A stretch of DNA of 64,000 bases from Listeria farberi (GTDB lineage: Bacteria; Bacillota; Bacilli; Lactobacillales; Listeriaceae), in NCBI RefSeq assembly GCF_014229245.1, contig NZ_JAARZJ010000011.1:47363-111362 (forward strand), given 5' to 3'. Shown piece after piece: positions 18,509 to 27,065 of the stretch. A model generated the notes under the pieces. That model ran no database searches. It was not told the origin of the DNA and saw only the letters and a program-made list of their open reading frames with translations. A program made the translations under genes and the position numbers. The number at the start of each line of letters is the position of its first letter. Position 1 is the stretch's first letter.

Positions 18509-18556
18509 AAAAACGTCTTGAAACTTGGATATCCGTTTAAGTTTCAAGACGTTTTT
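18509..18556. terminator. Strong terminator after S51 peptidase
   Basis: A perfect 18-bp stem (AAAAACGTCTTGAAACTT / AAGTTTCAAGACGTTTTT) with a 12-base loop. The left flank is A-rich and the right T-rich, so it can act on either strand. Confidence 0.9.
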
Positions 18557-18604
18557 GTTTTTGGTGTATAATAAAACTAAAAACTACATCATAGGAGGTA
18601 CAAC

Positions 18605-18832
18605 ATGTACAAAATTTTTAGTTTCGTTTCATTAATACTTAGTATGCTAAGTTTTATGGGCTTACAAGTTTTAAATGTTATTCAAAAAAATGTCATATTA
18701 TTATCACTATTAGATAGCGAAGAATTTAATGACATTCACTTTTTCGGGAGTTTATTAGTAATACCTGTTTTACTTTTAGTACTTGCGATTATTTTTGCCT
18801 ATTTAAGTATAAAATCTAATACAAACAAGTAA
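18605..18832 (+). CDS. Small two-helix membrane protein (75 aa)
   Basis: The sequence has two hydrophobic segments (about 5-27 and 48-68) separated by a short polar stretch ending with a basic tail. No family recognised. GGAGG lies about eight bases before the ATG, and a TATAAT-like element at about 18566 could be the promoter. Its last 17 bases overlap the 3' end of the convergent DeoR gene with no terminator between them. Confidence 0.7.
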   Translation: MYKIFSFVSLILSMLSFMGLQVLNVIQKNVILLSLLDSEEFNDIHFFGSLLVIPVLLLVLAIIFAYLSIKSNTNK

Positions 18833-19586
18833 TTTGATGGATTTTGAACTGTTCCTCTACATCTGGGTCCAGTTTGAAGTCCGTAATTAAATAGTCGATA
18901 TCATGACATGCTAAGCTTTGGTGCATAAACTTGTGTCCTACTTTTTCTTCTGTGACGAGTAAAACGAGCGAACTTGACTGGCGTCTGAAAGCTTGTTTGA
19001 TGAGTGCTTCACCTTCATGTGTTTCCGTTGCGCCTTTGTCATAGTCAATCCCGCGGCATGAAACAAAAGCAATATCCGCATTATAAGTTAAAGCATCATT
19101 GTATGCTTTTGCGCCGTTCACCGTATATCGCTTCGTTAAAATCGAGCCTCCTAAAATACTAACTCTTGCATTTGTAAATTCTGATAGCATGGAAGCCGTC
19201 ATGACCCCGTTTGTAATAATTTGCAGTCCATCAAATTTACTTAAAACATCGATTAAATGCAGTGAAGTTGAGCTCGAGTCTAAGAAAATCACCATATCAT
19301 CGCGAATCAGTGATTTTGCAATATCGGCAATTCTTATTTTACTCGTTTCATTACTTCGCTCATTCATTTTCATTAAATAAGGCAAATCGATTTTTTTATT
19401 ATCGATAATCATTGCGCCGCCTCTTGTTCGTCTTACAAGTCCTTCTTTTTCTAATTCTACTAAATCCCGTTTCACAGTGGCTTCGCTGTAGTTGACAAGC
19501 TCCACTAAATCAATAATCCGCATAAATTGTTCCACTTTTAGCCGGTTAACGATTTTTAGTTGCCGTTCTTTCGCTGTGCTTAACAT
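18816..19586 (-). CDS. DeoR-family regulator of the fructose-type PTS operon
   Basis: 256 residues: N-terminal DeoR HTH (KERQLKIVNRLKVEQFMRII, recognition helix NYSEATVKRDLVELEKEG) and sensor domain with VIFLDSSSTSLHLIDVL. The ATG at 19586 is chosen because AAGGAG lies nine bases upstream; the frame is open ten codons further without support. It lies directly downstream of, and is oriented with, the aldolase/PTS operon, so it is probably co-transcribed in part and regulates it. Confidence 0.88.
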   Translation of the reverse strand: MLSTAKERQLKIVNRLKVEQFMRIIDLVELVNYSEATVKRDLVELEKEGLVRRTRGGAMIIDNKKIDLPYLMKMNERSNETSKIRIADIAKSLIRDDMVIFLDSSSTSLHLIDVLSKFDGLQIITNGVMTASMLSEFTNARVSILGGSILTKRYTVNGAKAYNDALTYNADIAFVSCRGIDYDKGATETHEGEALIKQAFRRQSSSLVLLVTEEKVGHKFMHQSLACHDIDYLITDFKLDPDVEEQFKIHQITCLY

Positions 19587-19642
19587 GTTCCTCCACTCCT
19601 TAAAGGGCAAAAGCACTATAACTAGCGCTTCTACCCTTCTTA

Positions 19643-20503
19643 TTAATATTTATCTCTTTGACCAGTAGTATTTAAAATGTGTAATTTATGTCTTACAACT
19701 TCTTTTACTTTTTCATTTGCTGATGGGTACACTTGATTTGGTTCATACATCGCAGGATTGTCCACTAAAACGCGGCGAACTTCTTCAAAAAACACACTTT
19801 TCAGATCTGAACTAAGGTTTACTTTCCTAACGCCGTACTGTACAGATTCACTGACTTCTTTATCTGGATTTCCTGAACCACCATGAAGTACAAACGGAAT
19901 ATCCAAGCGTTTATTTAATTCTTTTAAAAGAGGCATATTCAGTTCTGGTTTTTTATCTTTAGGGTATAAACCATGCGCCGTTCCAATAGCTACGGCTAAC
20001 GTATCAATGCCAGTTCTCTGTACGAAATCTTCTGCTTGGTCAGGGTCAGTATATATGATGGTATCCGCCCCGCCTTCTGCTGAACCATTGTTCCCGATTG
20101 TTCCAAGTTCCGCTTCAACAGAAACACCGACTTTATGCGCAAGTTCAACCACTTGCTTAGTCAACGCCACGTTCTCTTCATAACTGGCTCTTGAAGCGTC
20201 AATCATGACGGAAGTATAGCCATTTCTAATAGCCCGCATCACATCTTTAATTGTTCCACCGTGGTCCATATGAATAACGACCGGCACCTTACTTCTATGT
20301 GCGTATTCTCTTACTGTTGCAACAAAGTTATCACCAAGATATTCTATTTCATCCGGATGAATTTCTAAAATTACAGGAGCATTATTTGCCTCCACTTCCT
20401 CCATTATCGCCTTTAACATATCAAAACTACAGATATTAAATGCTGGTACCGCAAATTGATGCTCTTTTCCTACTACTAAAAGATCTTTCATTGTATATAA
20501 CAT
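19643..20503 (-). CDS. Class II fructose-bisphosphate/tagatose-bisphosphate aldolase
   Basis: 286 residues of the zinc-dependent GatY/KbaY/FbaA family. Metal-binding His residues are seen in VPVVIHMDHGGT and in VLHGGSGNPDKEVS, and AELGTIG is the family motif. It cleaves a ketose-1,6-bisphosphate into DHAP and glyceraldehyde-3-phosphate. The ATG overlaps the PTS EIIBC stop as TAATG, so translation is coupled; the sugar imported by that PTS is presumably phosphorylated and split here. No 1-phosphofructokinase lies in the cluster, so the exact ketose is open. Confidence 0.9.
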   Translation of the reverse strand: MLYTMKDLLVVGKEHQFAVPAFNICSFDMLKAIMEEVEANNAPVILEIHPDEIEYLGDNFVATVREYAHRSKVPVVIHMDHGGTIKDVMRAIRNGYTSVMIDASRASYEENVALTKQVVELAHKVGVSVEAELGTIGNNGSAEGGADTIIYTDPDQAEDFVQRTGIDTLAVAIGTAHGLYPKDKKPELNMPLLKELNKRLDIPFVLHGGSGNPDKEVSESVQYGVRKVNLSSDLKSVFFEEVRRVLVDNPAMYEPNQVYPSANEKVKEVVRHKLHILNTTGQRDKY

Positions 20504-21897
20504 TATATCATCTCCTCTTTATTTTTTCGCTTGTTTAATGGGGTTTTTAATAGTCCGACAGAAATTGCTGTCACGACTGTGCCTGCTGCAATTGCTAGTA
20601 AGTAGATAAATAAATGGTTAATTACATTTGGAATGAACATTACCCAAATTCCACCGTGAGGCGCCATCGAAGTTACACCAGCCCCCATAGAAATTGCAGC
20701 CGCTGTTGCAGAACCTAACATCAAACTCGGGATAACCCGGAGCGGATCAGCAACTGCGAAAGGAATTGCTCCTTCAGTAATATAAGATGCACCTAACACC
20801 CAACAAGAATTCCCCGCTGTTTTTTCTTCTTTTGTAAATTTGTTTTTAAATAATAGTGTTGCGAGTGCTAATCCAAGTGGTGGAACCATTCCAGCCGCCA
20901 TACAAGCCGCAATCGGTGCGGTTACACCAGCTGACATTAACCCAATTGAAAAGGTTGAAATAGATTTATTGATTGGACCTCCCATATCTGCTGCCATCAT
21001 CACACCAATGAGTAGTCCAAATACGACGCCAGATGTCTCACCAAGCCCATTTAACCAACCTGTGAGTGCGTTTAAAACCCAAGCGATTGGTGTATCAATA
21101 ATAAATACCATTGCCAAACCAACAATCGTAATCCCTAACAGCGGTACAACAATCAACTGATAAATCGAAGCAAGTGATTTAGTGACATTGACTTTATTAG
21201 CAAAGAAATGTGCCACATAACCAGCCAAAATACCACCGATCATACCGCCTAGAAATCCTGATCCACCAACAGTCGCCAGTGTCCCTGCGACAAGCCCGGG
21301 CGCAAATCCCGCTCGACCAGCCACAGAAACCGCTATCCCTGCTGCAAGTGCTGGAACCATTAAACCAAATGCAGTATCCCCACCAATTTTAGAAAATGCA
21401 GCTGCTAAAGCGTTATACGAATCAGAGTCAGGGTTTGAGGCATCAATCCCAAATGCAAAACTAATGGCAATTAAAATCCCGCCAGCTATGACAAATGGCA
21501 ACATATAGTTAACACCATTCATAAAGTGATTATATAAACTTGCTTTTGAAGGTTGTTCAGAGCTTACATCCGAACTTTTCGCCTCCAAATGGATTAACCC
21601 TTTACCTGAAATAGTTTCATCAATAACCACATCAGCCTCTTTAATCGCTCTGGAAGTGGATACTTTTTTAATTTTCTTTCCAGCGAACCTGGATGTATCT
21701 ATTTCTTTATCCACTGCTAAAATGACATAATCAGCAGTCGCGATATCTTCTTTTGTTAAAACATTTTCTACTTTTGCTCCTTGAGTCTCGATTTTCACTT
21801 CGTAACCAAGCGCTTCTGCCGTTATAGTTAATTTCTCGGCAGACATATACGTATGCGCAATACCAGTGGGACAAGCAGTAACACCAACTATTTTCAT
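20503..21897 (-). CDS. PTS fructose-type EIIBC permease
   Basis: 464 residues. The EIIB domain is N-terminal (MKIVGVTACPTGIAHTYMSA, phosphorylated C9), then a polar linker to about 125, then the EIIC permease with about nine membrane helices and conserved GGPINKSI and ITEGAIPFAVADP motifs. It imports and phosphorylates a ketose or sugar alcohol. Between the EIIA and aldolase genes in one operon. Confidence 0.93.
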   Translation of the reverse strand: MKIVGVTACPTGIAHTYMSAEKLTITAEALGYEVKIETQGAKVENVLTKEDIATADYVILAVDKEIDTSRFAGKKIKKVSTSRAIKEADVVIDETISGKGLIHLEAKSSDVSSEQPSKASLYNHFMNGVNYMLPFVIAGGILIAISFAFGIDASNPDSDSYNALAAAFSKIGGDTAFGLMVPALAAGIAVSVAGRAGFAPGLVAGTLATVGGSGFLGGMIGGILAGYVAHFFANKVNVTKSLASIYQLIVVPLLGITIVGLAMVFIIDTPIAWVLNALTGWLNGLGETSGVVFGLLIGVMMAADMGGPINKSISTFSIGLMSAGVTAPIAACMAAGMVPPLGLALATLLFKNKFTKEEKTAGNSCWVLGASYITEGAIPFAVADPLRVIPSLMLGSATAAAISMGAGVTSMAPHGGIWVMFIPNVINHLFIYLLAIAAGTVVTAISVGLLKTPLNKRKNKEEMI

Positions 21898-21910
21898 GTG
21901 AAACGCCTCC

Positions 21911-22357
21911 TTAGTTCGATAAAATTGTTATAATTTCAGTTTCGTTTTTGGAATTTTTTAATTTTTCGCGAAATTCCTCGTTCATTAACTTCCTTGATAG
22001 TTCACTTAATATTTGCAAATGGACGTCTGTGGCTTTTTTCGGAACACCAATAAGAAAACTACATTCAATCGGTGAATCATCTAATCCAAAATAATCATTT
22101 ATAATGCCAGAATGAACAAAAACAATCAATGGTTCTTTTACATATTTACTTTTTGCATGAGGGATGCCAAAACCATCTTCAATTCCAGTGGAAGTTTCTT
22201 CTTCTCGTTTATATAAGTCACGGATAAATTTTTTTGGATTTGTTATAGAGCCCTCTTCAGCTAGTACTTCTGCTACTTTTTCAAATAATAATTGTTTTGT
22301 TTGAATACGATTATCAAAAATAATTCGGTCTTTATTAATTAAATTCGATATAGTCAT
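21911..22357 (-). CDS. PTS fructose/mannitol-type EIIA
   Basis: About 148 residues. The phosphorylated His is in DGFGIPHAKSKYV (H67 from the chosen start). ATG 22357 is preferred because GAGAGG lies eight to nine bases upstream; the earlier ATG at 22366 touches the ribosome site. It is first in the operon EIIA-EIIBC-aldolase-DeoR and transfers phosphate from HPr to the EIIB domain of the next gene product. Confidence 0.92.
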   Translation of the reverse strand: MTISNLINKDRIIFDNRIQTKQLLFEKVAEVLAEEGSITNPKKFIRDLYKREEETSTGIEDGFGIPHAKSKYVKEPLIVFVHSGIINDYFGLDDSPIECSFLIGVPKKATDVHLQILSELSRKLMNEEFREKLKNSKNETEIITILSN

Positions 22358-22379
22358 AATCCACATCCTCTCTCAACAA

Positions 22380-22393
22380 AGTAAGCGCTTCAC
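22380..22393. promoter_or_regulatory. cre-like site upstream of the fructose-type PTS operon
   Basis: AGTAAGCGCTTCAC matches the CcpA consensus core (GTAAGCGCTT, palindromic AAGCGCTT) with mismatches at the outer positions. It lies about 22 bases upstream of the EIIA start, where CcpA could block transcription. Judged by eye only. Confidence 0.4.
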
Positions 22394-22524
22394 TTGTTTG
22401 ATTACACTATATCACTCTGAACGACTTCATTCAATATTATGGATGAATTATGCAAAAAGTTCATTTTTATGGTTTTTTTGGTTGTTTATTTGAACGAAAT
22501 CAATCATTTTTATCTAAAAAAATA

Positions 22525-22544
22525 CCGCAAGATTGCTCTCGCGG
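22525..22544 (-). terminator. Terminator of Gfo/Idh oxidoreductase gene
   Basis: Reverse-strand stem CCGCGAG / CTTGCGG (one G-U) with a six-base loop, followed by TATTTTTTT. It lies directly downstream of the oxidoreductase stop codon. Confidence 0.75.
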
Positions 22545-22551
22545 ACATTTT

Positions 22552-23568
22552 TTATTTACAAGCTTCGACACCTTTTTCTAAAATCTCCATCTGTAGTAAG
22601 GTTTCTTCGTCGGTCACTTGTTTTGGTTTTCCATTAATAATAGCTTCGTATAAATCATCATAAACCCTGCCATAATCACCAACTTCGGAAATAACTTTTT
22701 CCTCGTGCCAAACTCCTGCTTCATCGACATACGTTAGCGTGCCGTAGTGTTCTGGTAAGTCAATCCCAAAGTCCGGATTACTTGGCATATAAAAGAGTTT
22801 TAAATGTTCTTCTTGGCGGTCTTTTGTTTCTTTTGTAAACATGCCTTTTTTGCCGTATAGGACAAAGCTTGGACGGGCTTTTATGCGGAAGTAGCTTGAT
22901 TTTACGGATACTTTTGTTACGCCGTAATATAAATCAAGGTCGAAATAATCGTTCATTCGTCCTTCGCCGAGCAGTTGGCGCACATCGTAGTGAATGTCAT
23001 CAGGTTTTCCGAAATAAGATAAAACTTGATCAATTGTGTGGCAGCCGTGACCATAAAGATAGCTATCGTAGAATTTAAATTCATGGACGGATTCTGGGAT
23101 TTCTGGACGGAAATAGTCATAATGCATTTCTACTTCTAATAAATCGCCTAATTTTCCGCTTTCAATCACTTTTTGTGCTGTGAGGAAATCGGAATCAAAA
23201 CGACGATTTTGGTAGCATTGTACTAGTAAACCGCGTTCTTTAGCTAGTTCGAATATTTCTTTAGCTTCGTCGTAAGTCATCATAAATGGTTTTTCGACAA
23301 GTACGTTTTTGCCATTTTCCAAGACCATTTTCGCATATTCGAAGTGAGAGCTTTGTGTCGTAGAGATGGTAATTAGCTTTATTTCAGGGTCTTTTAATAG
23401 TTCATCTAAGTCTGTTGTATAATGTACCCCTTTAATTTTGTCCCATGTCGCTGTTTTTGGATTTCGATTATAGATTGTCTTCACTTCAATATTGTCTCGC
23501 TCCAAAATAAACGGTAAATGATATCTATTCGTGCTCTTCCCATTTCCGATAAAACCCATTTTCAACAT
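22552..23568 (-). CDS. Gfo/Idh/MocA-family NAD(P)-dependent oxidoreductase
   Basis: 338 residues. The N-terminal Rossmann fold begins MLKMGFIGNGKSTNRYHLPF; NVLVEKPFMMTYDEA holds the conserved EKP lysine; the later YLYGHGCHTIDQVL has the family catalytic-region His. Substrate unknown, probably a sugar or cyclitol. It is monocistronic, with its own terminator, and separate from the PTS operon that follows in the same direction. Confidence 0.88.
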   Translation of the reverse strand: MLKMGFIGNGKSTNRYHLPFILERDNIEVKTIYNRNPKTATWDKIKGVHYTTDLDELLKDPEIKLITISTTQSSHFEYAKMVLENGKNVLVEKPFMMTYDEAKEIFELAKERGLLVQCYQNRRFDSDFLTAQKVIESGKLGDLLEVEMHYDYFRPEIPESVHEFKFYDSYLYGHGCHTIDQVLSYFGKPDDIHYDVRQLLGEGRMNDYFDLDLYYGVTKVSVKSSYFRIKARPSFVLYGKKGMFTKETKDRQEEHLKLFYMPSNPDFGIDLPEHYGTLTYVDEAGVWHEEKVISEVGDYGRVYDDLYEAIINGKPKQVTDEETLLQMEILEKGVEACK

Positions 23569-23657
23569 ATTATTTCCTCCTTATAAAAAAACTAATGGTT
23601 TAAATTAGTATTAGCTCCTATCCATAGTACTACACTAACGCTTTATTAAGCCAATAA

Positions 23658-23702
23658 AAAAACTTGCTAAAACGTCTATTTAGAGCGTCTTAGCAAGTTT
23701 TT
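23658..23702 (-). terminator. Terminator after frdA
   Basis: A perfect 13-bp outer stem (AAAAACTTGCTAA / TTAGCAAGTTTTT) around a partly paired loop, positioned just after the flavoprotein gene. A- and T-rich flanks on both sides. Confidence 0.8.
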
Positions 23703-23740
23703 ATTTTTAAGTAATCACATAACTATTGGTTAAGAAATTT

Positions 23741-25261
23741 TTACTTTGCTTTTACAAATTCTGCTGATTTATCGCCAGCTTGACGTCCAAAAATAATGAT
23801 TTCAGCAACAGAATTCCCACCGATACGGTTTTCACCGTGTAAGCCACCAGTTACTTCTCCCGCAGCAAATAGGCCTGTGATTGGTTTACCGTCTTTGTCT
23901 AAAACTTCTGTATTTGTATTGATTTTTACGCCACCCATTGTGTAATGAATTCCTGGGCCGATTTTGATTGCGTAGTATGGAGCTTTGGATAAATCATTAT
24001 CCATTGCGGTTGTTCTACCAAATGCTTCGTCTTTTTTGTTTTTAACGCTTGCATTCCAAGTGTCTAATGTTTTCGTTAGTTCTTCTTTTGGAACATTGAT
24101 TTTGCCAGCTAATTCATCAATTGTTTTACCTTCTTCAACAAAGCCCATTTCTTCGTATTGCGCGATTGCCTTTACGCGATCTTTTACGCCTGAATCGAAT
24201 ACTAGGTATGCGGATTTTTCTGGTAATTTATTGATAGAAGCAGTTACGTTATCACGTGTGTCTAATTCGTTTCCGAAACGTTTACCTTCTTGAGAAACTA
24301 AAATCGCACCTTCACCGCGGACAGCTTCACCGATAAGGTAAGATTTTTCTTGTTGAACGGTTGGGTGAACTTGAATTTGGTCCATATCTACAGTTGTTCC
24401 GCCAAGTTTTTCAATCATTTTAATACCGTCGCCAGTACTTCCTTCTTGGTTCGTTGTTACGTATCCTTTTAAGTCTGGACGTTCTTTTTCAATCATATCT
24501 TTATTAGCACCGTAACCACCAGTTGTAACAACTACTGCATCCGAGCTAATGGTTTTTTCGTCTTTATTGTTTAGTTTTACTTTCACGCCAGTTACTTTTC
24601 CGTCTTTTTGTGTAATTTCTTTTACGTCTGCGTTAACGAAAACTGGGATTTTTTGTTCTTGCACATTTTTTAGTAAACCGTCTACTAAGTATTTACCAAC
24701 AGCTGAGCCATCTTCAGGACGGTGCGTACGTTTTTCGCTCATTCCGCCTGTGATAGTTAAGTTATTTAATTTAATATTCATAGAGTCTAACCAATCAATT
24801 GCACTAGCGGAGTTATCTACGAAGAAACGAAGCATTGCTTTGTCGTTAGTTCCGTGACCGCCTTTTAATGTTTCTTCATAAAACTTGTCGTTGCTATCAT
24901 TAATTCCTTGTTCTTTTTGGAATTTAGTTTCAGAGGCATTCATACCAGAAGAGGCTTTCATTGTGTTTCCACCTGCTAGTGGCATTTTTTCAAGAATTAC
25001 TGGGTTCATACCTTTCGCTTTTGCTTCTAGTGCTGCTGACATTCCCGCGCCACCTGCACCAACGATAACAATATCGTATTTATCTTTTAATTCGGATGGA
25101 TCTGTGTAGCTTGTTTTTGATGCTCCAGATGTTACTTCTGTTTTTTCTTTTTCTTTTGTTTTTGCCGAGTCACTTTTACTTGTGTTATTACTGCCACAAC
25201 CTGCGATGATTAGTGCAAGTGATAGTAGCATAATGAGAGTTGTAGCTAACCTTTTTTTCAT
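23741..25261 (-). CDS. frdA: Extracellular flavinylated fumarate reductase-like lipoprotein
   Basis: 506 residues. A lipoprotein signal (MKKRLATTLIMLLSLALIIA, lipidated C22 in AGC), a Lys/Ser/Thr linker, then a FAD-binding fumarate-reductase domain (DIVIVGAGGAGMSAALEAKA from about 63; HRPEDGSAVGKYLVDGL; GGLHGENRIGGNSVAE). The linker holds SGASKT (45-50), matching the [ST]GA[ST]x[ST] FMN-attachment motif of ApbE-type flavin transferases. This fits what I know of Lmo0355, a surface fumarate reductase flavinylated by FmnB and fed by extracellular electron transfer. GGAGG lies eight bases before ATG 25261. Confidence 0.88.
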   Translation of the reverse strand: MKKRLATTLIMLLSLALIIAGCGSNNTSKSDSAKTKEKEKTEVTSGASKTSYTDPSELKDKYDIVIVGAGGAGMSAALEAKAKGMNPVILEKMPLAGGNTMKASSGMNASETKFQKEQGINDSNDKFYEETLKGGHGTNDKAMLRFFVDNSASAIDWLDSMNIKLNNLTITGGMSEKRTHRPEDGSAVGKYLVDGLLKNVQEQKIPVFVNADVKEITQKDGKVTGVKVKLNNKDEKTISSDAVVVTTGGYGANKDMIEKERPDLKGYVTTNQEGSTGDGIKMIEKLGGTTVDMDQIQVHPTVQQEKSYLIGEAVRGEGAILVSQEGKRFGNELDTRDNVTASINKLPEKSAYLVFDSGVKDRVKAIAQYEEMGFVEEGKTIDELAGKINVPKEELTKTLDTWNASVKNKKDEAFGRTTAMDNDLSKAPYYAIKIGPGIHYTMGGVKINTNTEVLDKDGKPITGLFAAGEVTGGLHGENRIGGNSVAEIIIFGRQAGDKSAEFVKAK

Positions 25262-25497
25262 GTTTTTTACCTCCACTTTTTTTAAAAAATTTCCCTTTGC
25301 CAAACAGTTTGTGATTATATTAACATATTATAACATTAATTGAGACTTCTTTATAGGGTATCTGTAGGATTTCTTGAATTAAGAAAACAAGGAATTTACA
25401 GTTTTTTTAAATGACGAAAATGTTTTTAGTAACCACTCCTCATTATTTCGACAAAGTGATATAATAGCAACATCAAATATTAAAGGAGCATCGCCAT

Positions 25498-27024
25498 ATG
25501 ACGATAAAAAAGTATGAACCGCTTAATCTTTATTCAAACTTCAAAAAATCTGCTGAATGCTATCCAGAAATGCCCATCCATTTTGATGAAGAACTTGTTA
25601 CTTTTCCTGAATTAGGTCTTCACACCACTTACAAAAAATGCGAAGAAGCTATCATCCAAAAAGCAGCTCATCTACATAGATTTGGTGTGCGTAAAGAAGA
25701 AAAAGTAATTGTTTATAAATCTGCCAAATTCGATTCTTATATTTTAGCAGTTGCGATTTCTTATATTGGTGCTGTACCAATTATGGTTTCCCCACACCTT
25801 CCAGCGTCCACTATTGATATTTTTGTAAATCGCCTTGATCAACCTTGGTTACTTTTTGATTCCGAGACTTCGGAGAAAAGCCATCAATTAAACAATTTGC
25901 CAGACGATAGATTGATCAACGCTGAACAATTATTCAAAGCCCCACTAGACGGCTATAGTTGTGAGCAAGAGGAATTACCAAAAGACACGATTGCTTACAT
26001 GACGCATACTTCCGGGACAACGGGTGTACCAAAATTAATTGCCCATTCCGCGAATTCGATGGGTTGGAGAACGAAATATCAACGACGCATTCTCAATTTC
26101 ATCAAACCAAGAGGACTTGTAGCTTTCCACATCTCACCTGTTCATTCTCGGTTTAACATTGGCGTTTCATCCTTGATGTCGCTTGGTTTCCCGCTGCTAC
26201 CAATTGCTAATCCTTCCAAAGCGAATGTGGAAAAAGTACTACGTGAATATAAACCATATGTGCTTGAAACCCATCCAAACCATTTTGTACAATGGGCTTC
26301 CCTTGCTCGTGAAAAACCGGATGTTTTCCAAAGCATTAAATTTTATCATTCTACATTTGATGCGATTAACAAAGAAACTATGGCGGTTTTCCTTCGTACT
26401 TCTGAATATAAAAAACCGATTTTCTTACAAATTTATGGGCAAAGTGAATGTGGTCCGATGATTTTACGTGGTCATACACTGCAATCCATCGAAACGCTAA
26501 ATGCGCGTGATATGGGAATCGGGGTTCCTGGTTTAACAGAAGTTCGGATTGTGGACCAAGATGGTAATCCAGTTCCAGCCGGTGTTAGTGGCAATATCCA
26601 AATGCTTTCCAAAGGTCGCGCGCTTACTTATTATAAAGAAGAAGCTCGTTTTGAAGAAAATGTGTACGGACCATGGTGGGACAGCGGTGATTACGGTATG
26701 AAAGATGAACAAGGTAGGTTGTTCTTGCAGGACAGGCAAGTGGATTTAGTCGAAACAATCGATAGCACGCTTGCAATTGAAGATAAACTGCTTGATACAC
26801 TCACTTTCTTAGATGAAGTAGTTATTATCCGTGGTGAAGGCGGTAGCCCGCAACCAATTATCGCTGTTCATGATGATAAAGAAATGAACTGGGATGCATG
26901 GTGGAAAGCTATTTCTGATTTACCACATATGAACGAACCAATTGTGATGAAATATGATGATATACCGCGCACTGCAACGATGAAAGTACAGCGTTTGCAG
27001 ATGGAACGAGAATTTAAAAAATAA
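25498..27024 (+). CDS. AMP-forming acyl-CoA synthetase (ANL superfamily)
   Basis: 508 residues. The P-loop is YMTHTSGTTGVPKLI near 161-175; the adenylation motifs QIYGQSECGP and WWDSGDYGMKDEQGRLFLQDR are intact; the C-terminal hinge lysine region PRTATMKVQRLQ is present. It activates a carboxylic acid, probably a fatty acid, to its acyl-CoA or acyl-AMP. AAAGGAG precedes the ATG. It has its own promoter region, divergent from frdA. Substrate unknown. Confidence 0.88.
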   Translation: MTIKKYEPLNLYSNFKKSAECYPEMPIHFDEELVTFPELGLHTTYKKCEEAIIQKAAHLHRFGVRKEEKVIVYKSAKFDSYILAVAISYIGAVPIMVSPHLPASTIDIFVNRLDQPWLLFDSETSEKSHQLNNLPDDRLINAEQLFKAPLDGYSCEQEELPKDTIAYMTHTSGTTGVPKLIAHSANSMGWRTKYQRRILNFIKPRGLVAFHISPVHSRFNIGVSSLMSLGFPLLPIANPSKANVEKVLREYKPYVLETHPNHFVQWASLAREKPDVFQSIKFYHSTFDAINKETMAVFLRTSEYKKPIFLQIYGQSECGPMILRGHTLQSIETLNARDMGIGVPGLTEVRIVDQDGNPVPAGVSGNIQMLSKGRALTYYKEEARFEENVYGPWWDSGDYGMKDEQGRLFLQDRQVDLVETIDSTLAIEDKLLDTLTFLDEVVIIRGEGGSPQPIIAVHDDKEMNWDAWWKAISDLPHMNEPIVMKYDDIPRTATMKVQRLQMEREFKK

Positions 27025-27033
27025 GTGTCAAAA

Positions 27034-27060
27034 AAGGCAACTGCATGATGCAGCTGCCTT
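27034..27060 (-). terminator. Terminator between acyl-CoA synthetase and internalin genes
   Basis: A 12-bp stem, fully paired on the reverse strand with one G-U (AAGGCAGCTGCA / TGCAGTTGCCTT), three-base loop, T-run on both sides. Serves the convergent internalin gene and probably the synthetase. Confidence 0.8.
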
Positions 27061-27065
27061 TTCAT

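Noticed and set aside
25310..25360. PrfA-box-like TTAACA...TTATAACATTAA between frdA and the acyl-CoA synthetase
   Set aside because: Spacing and right half do not fit the TTAACANNTGTTAA consensus, and the region is simply AT-rich.
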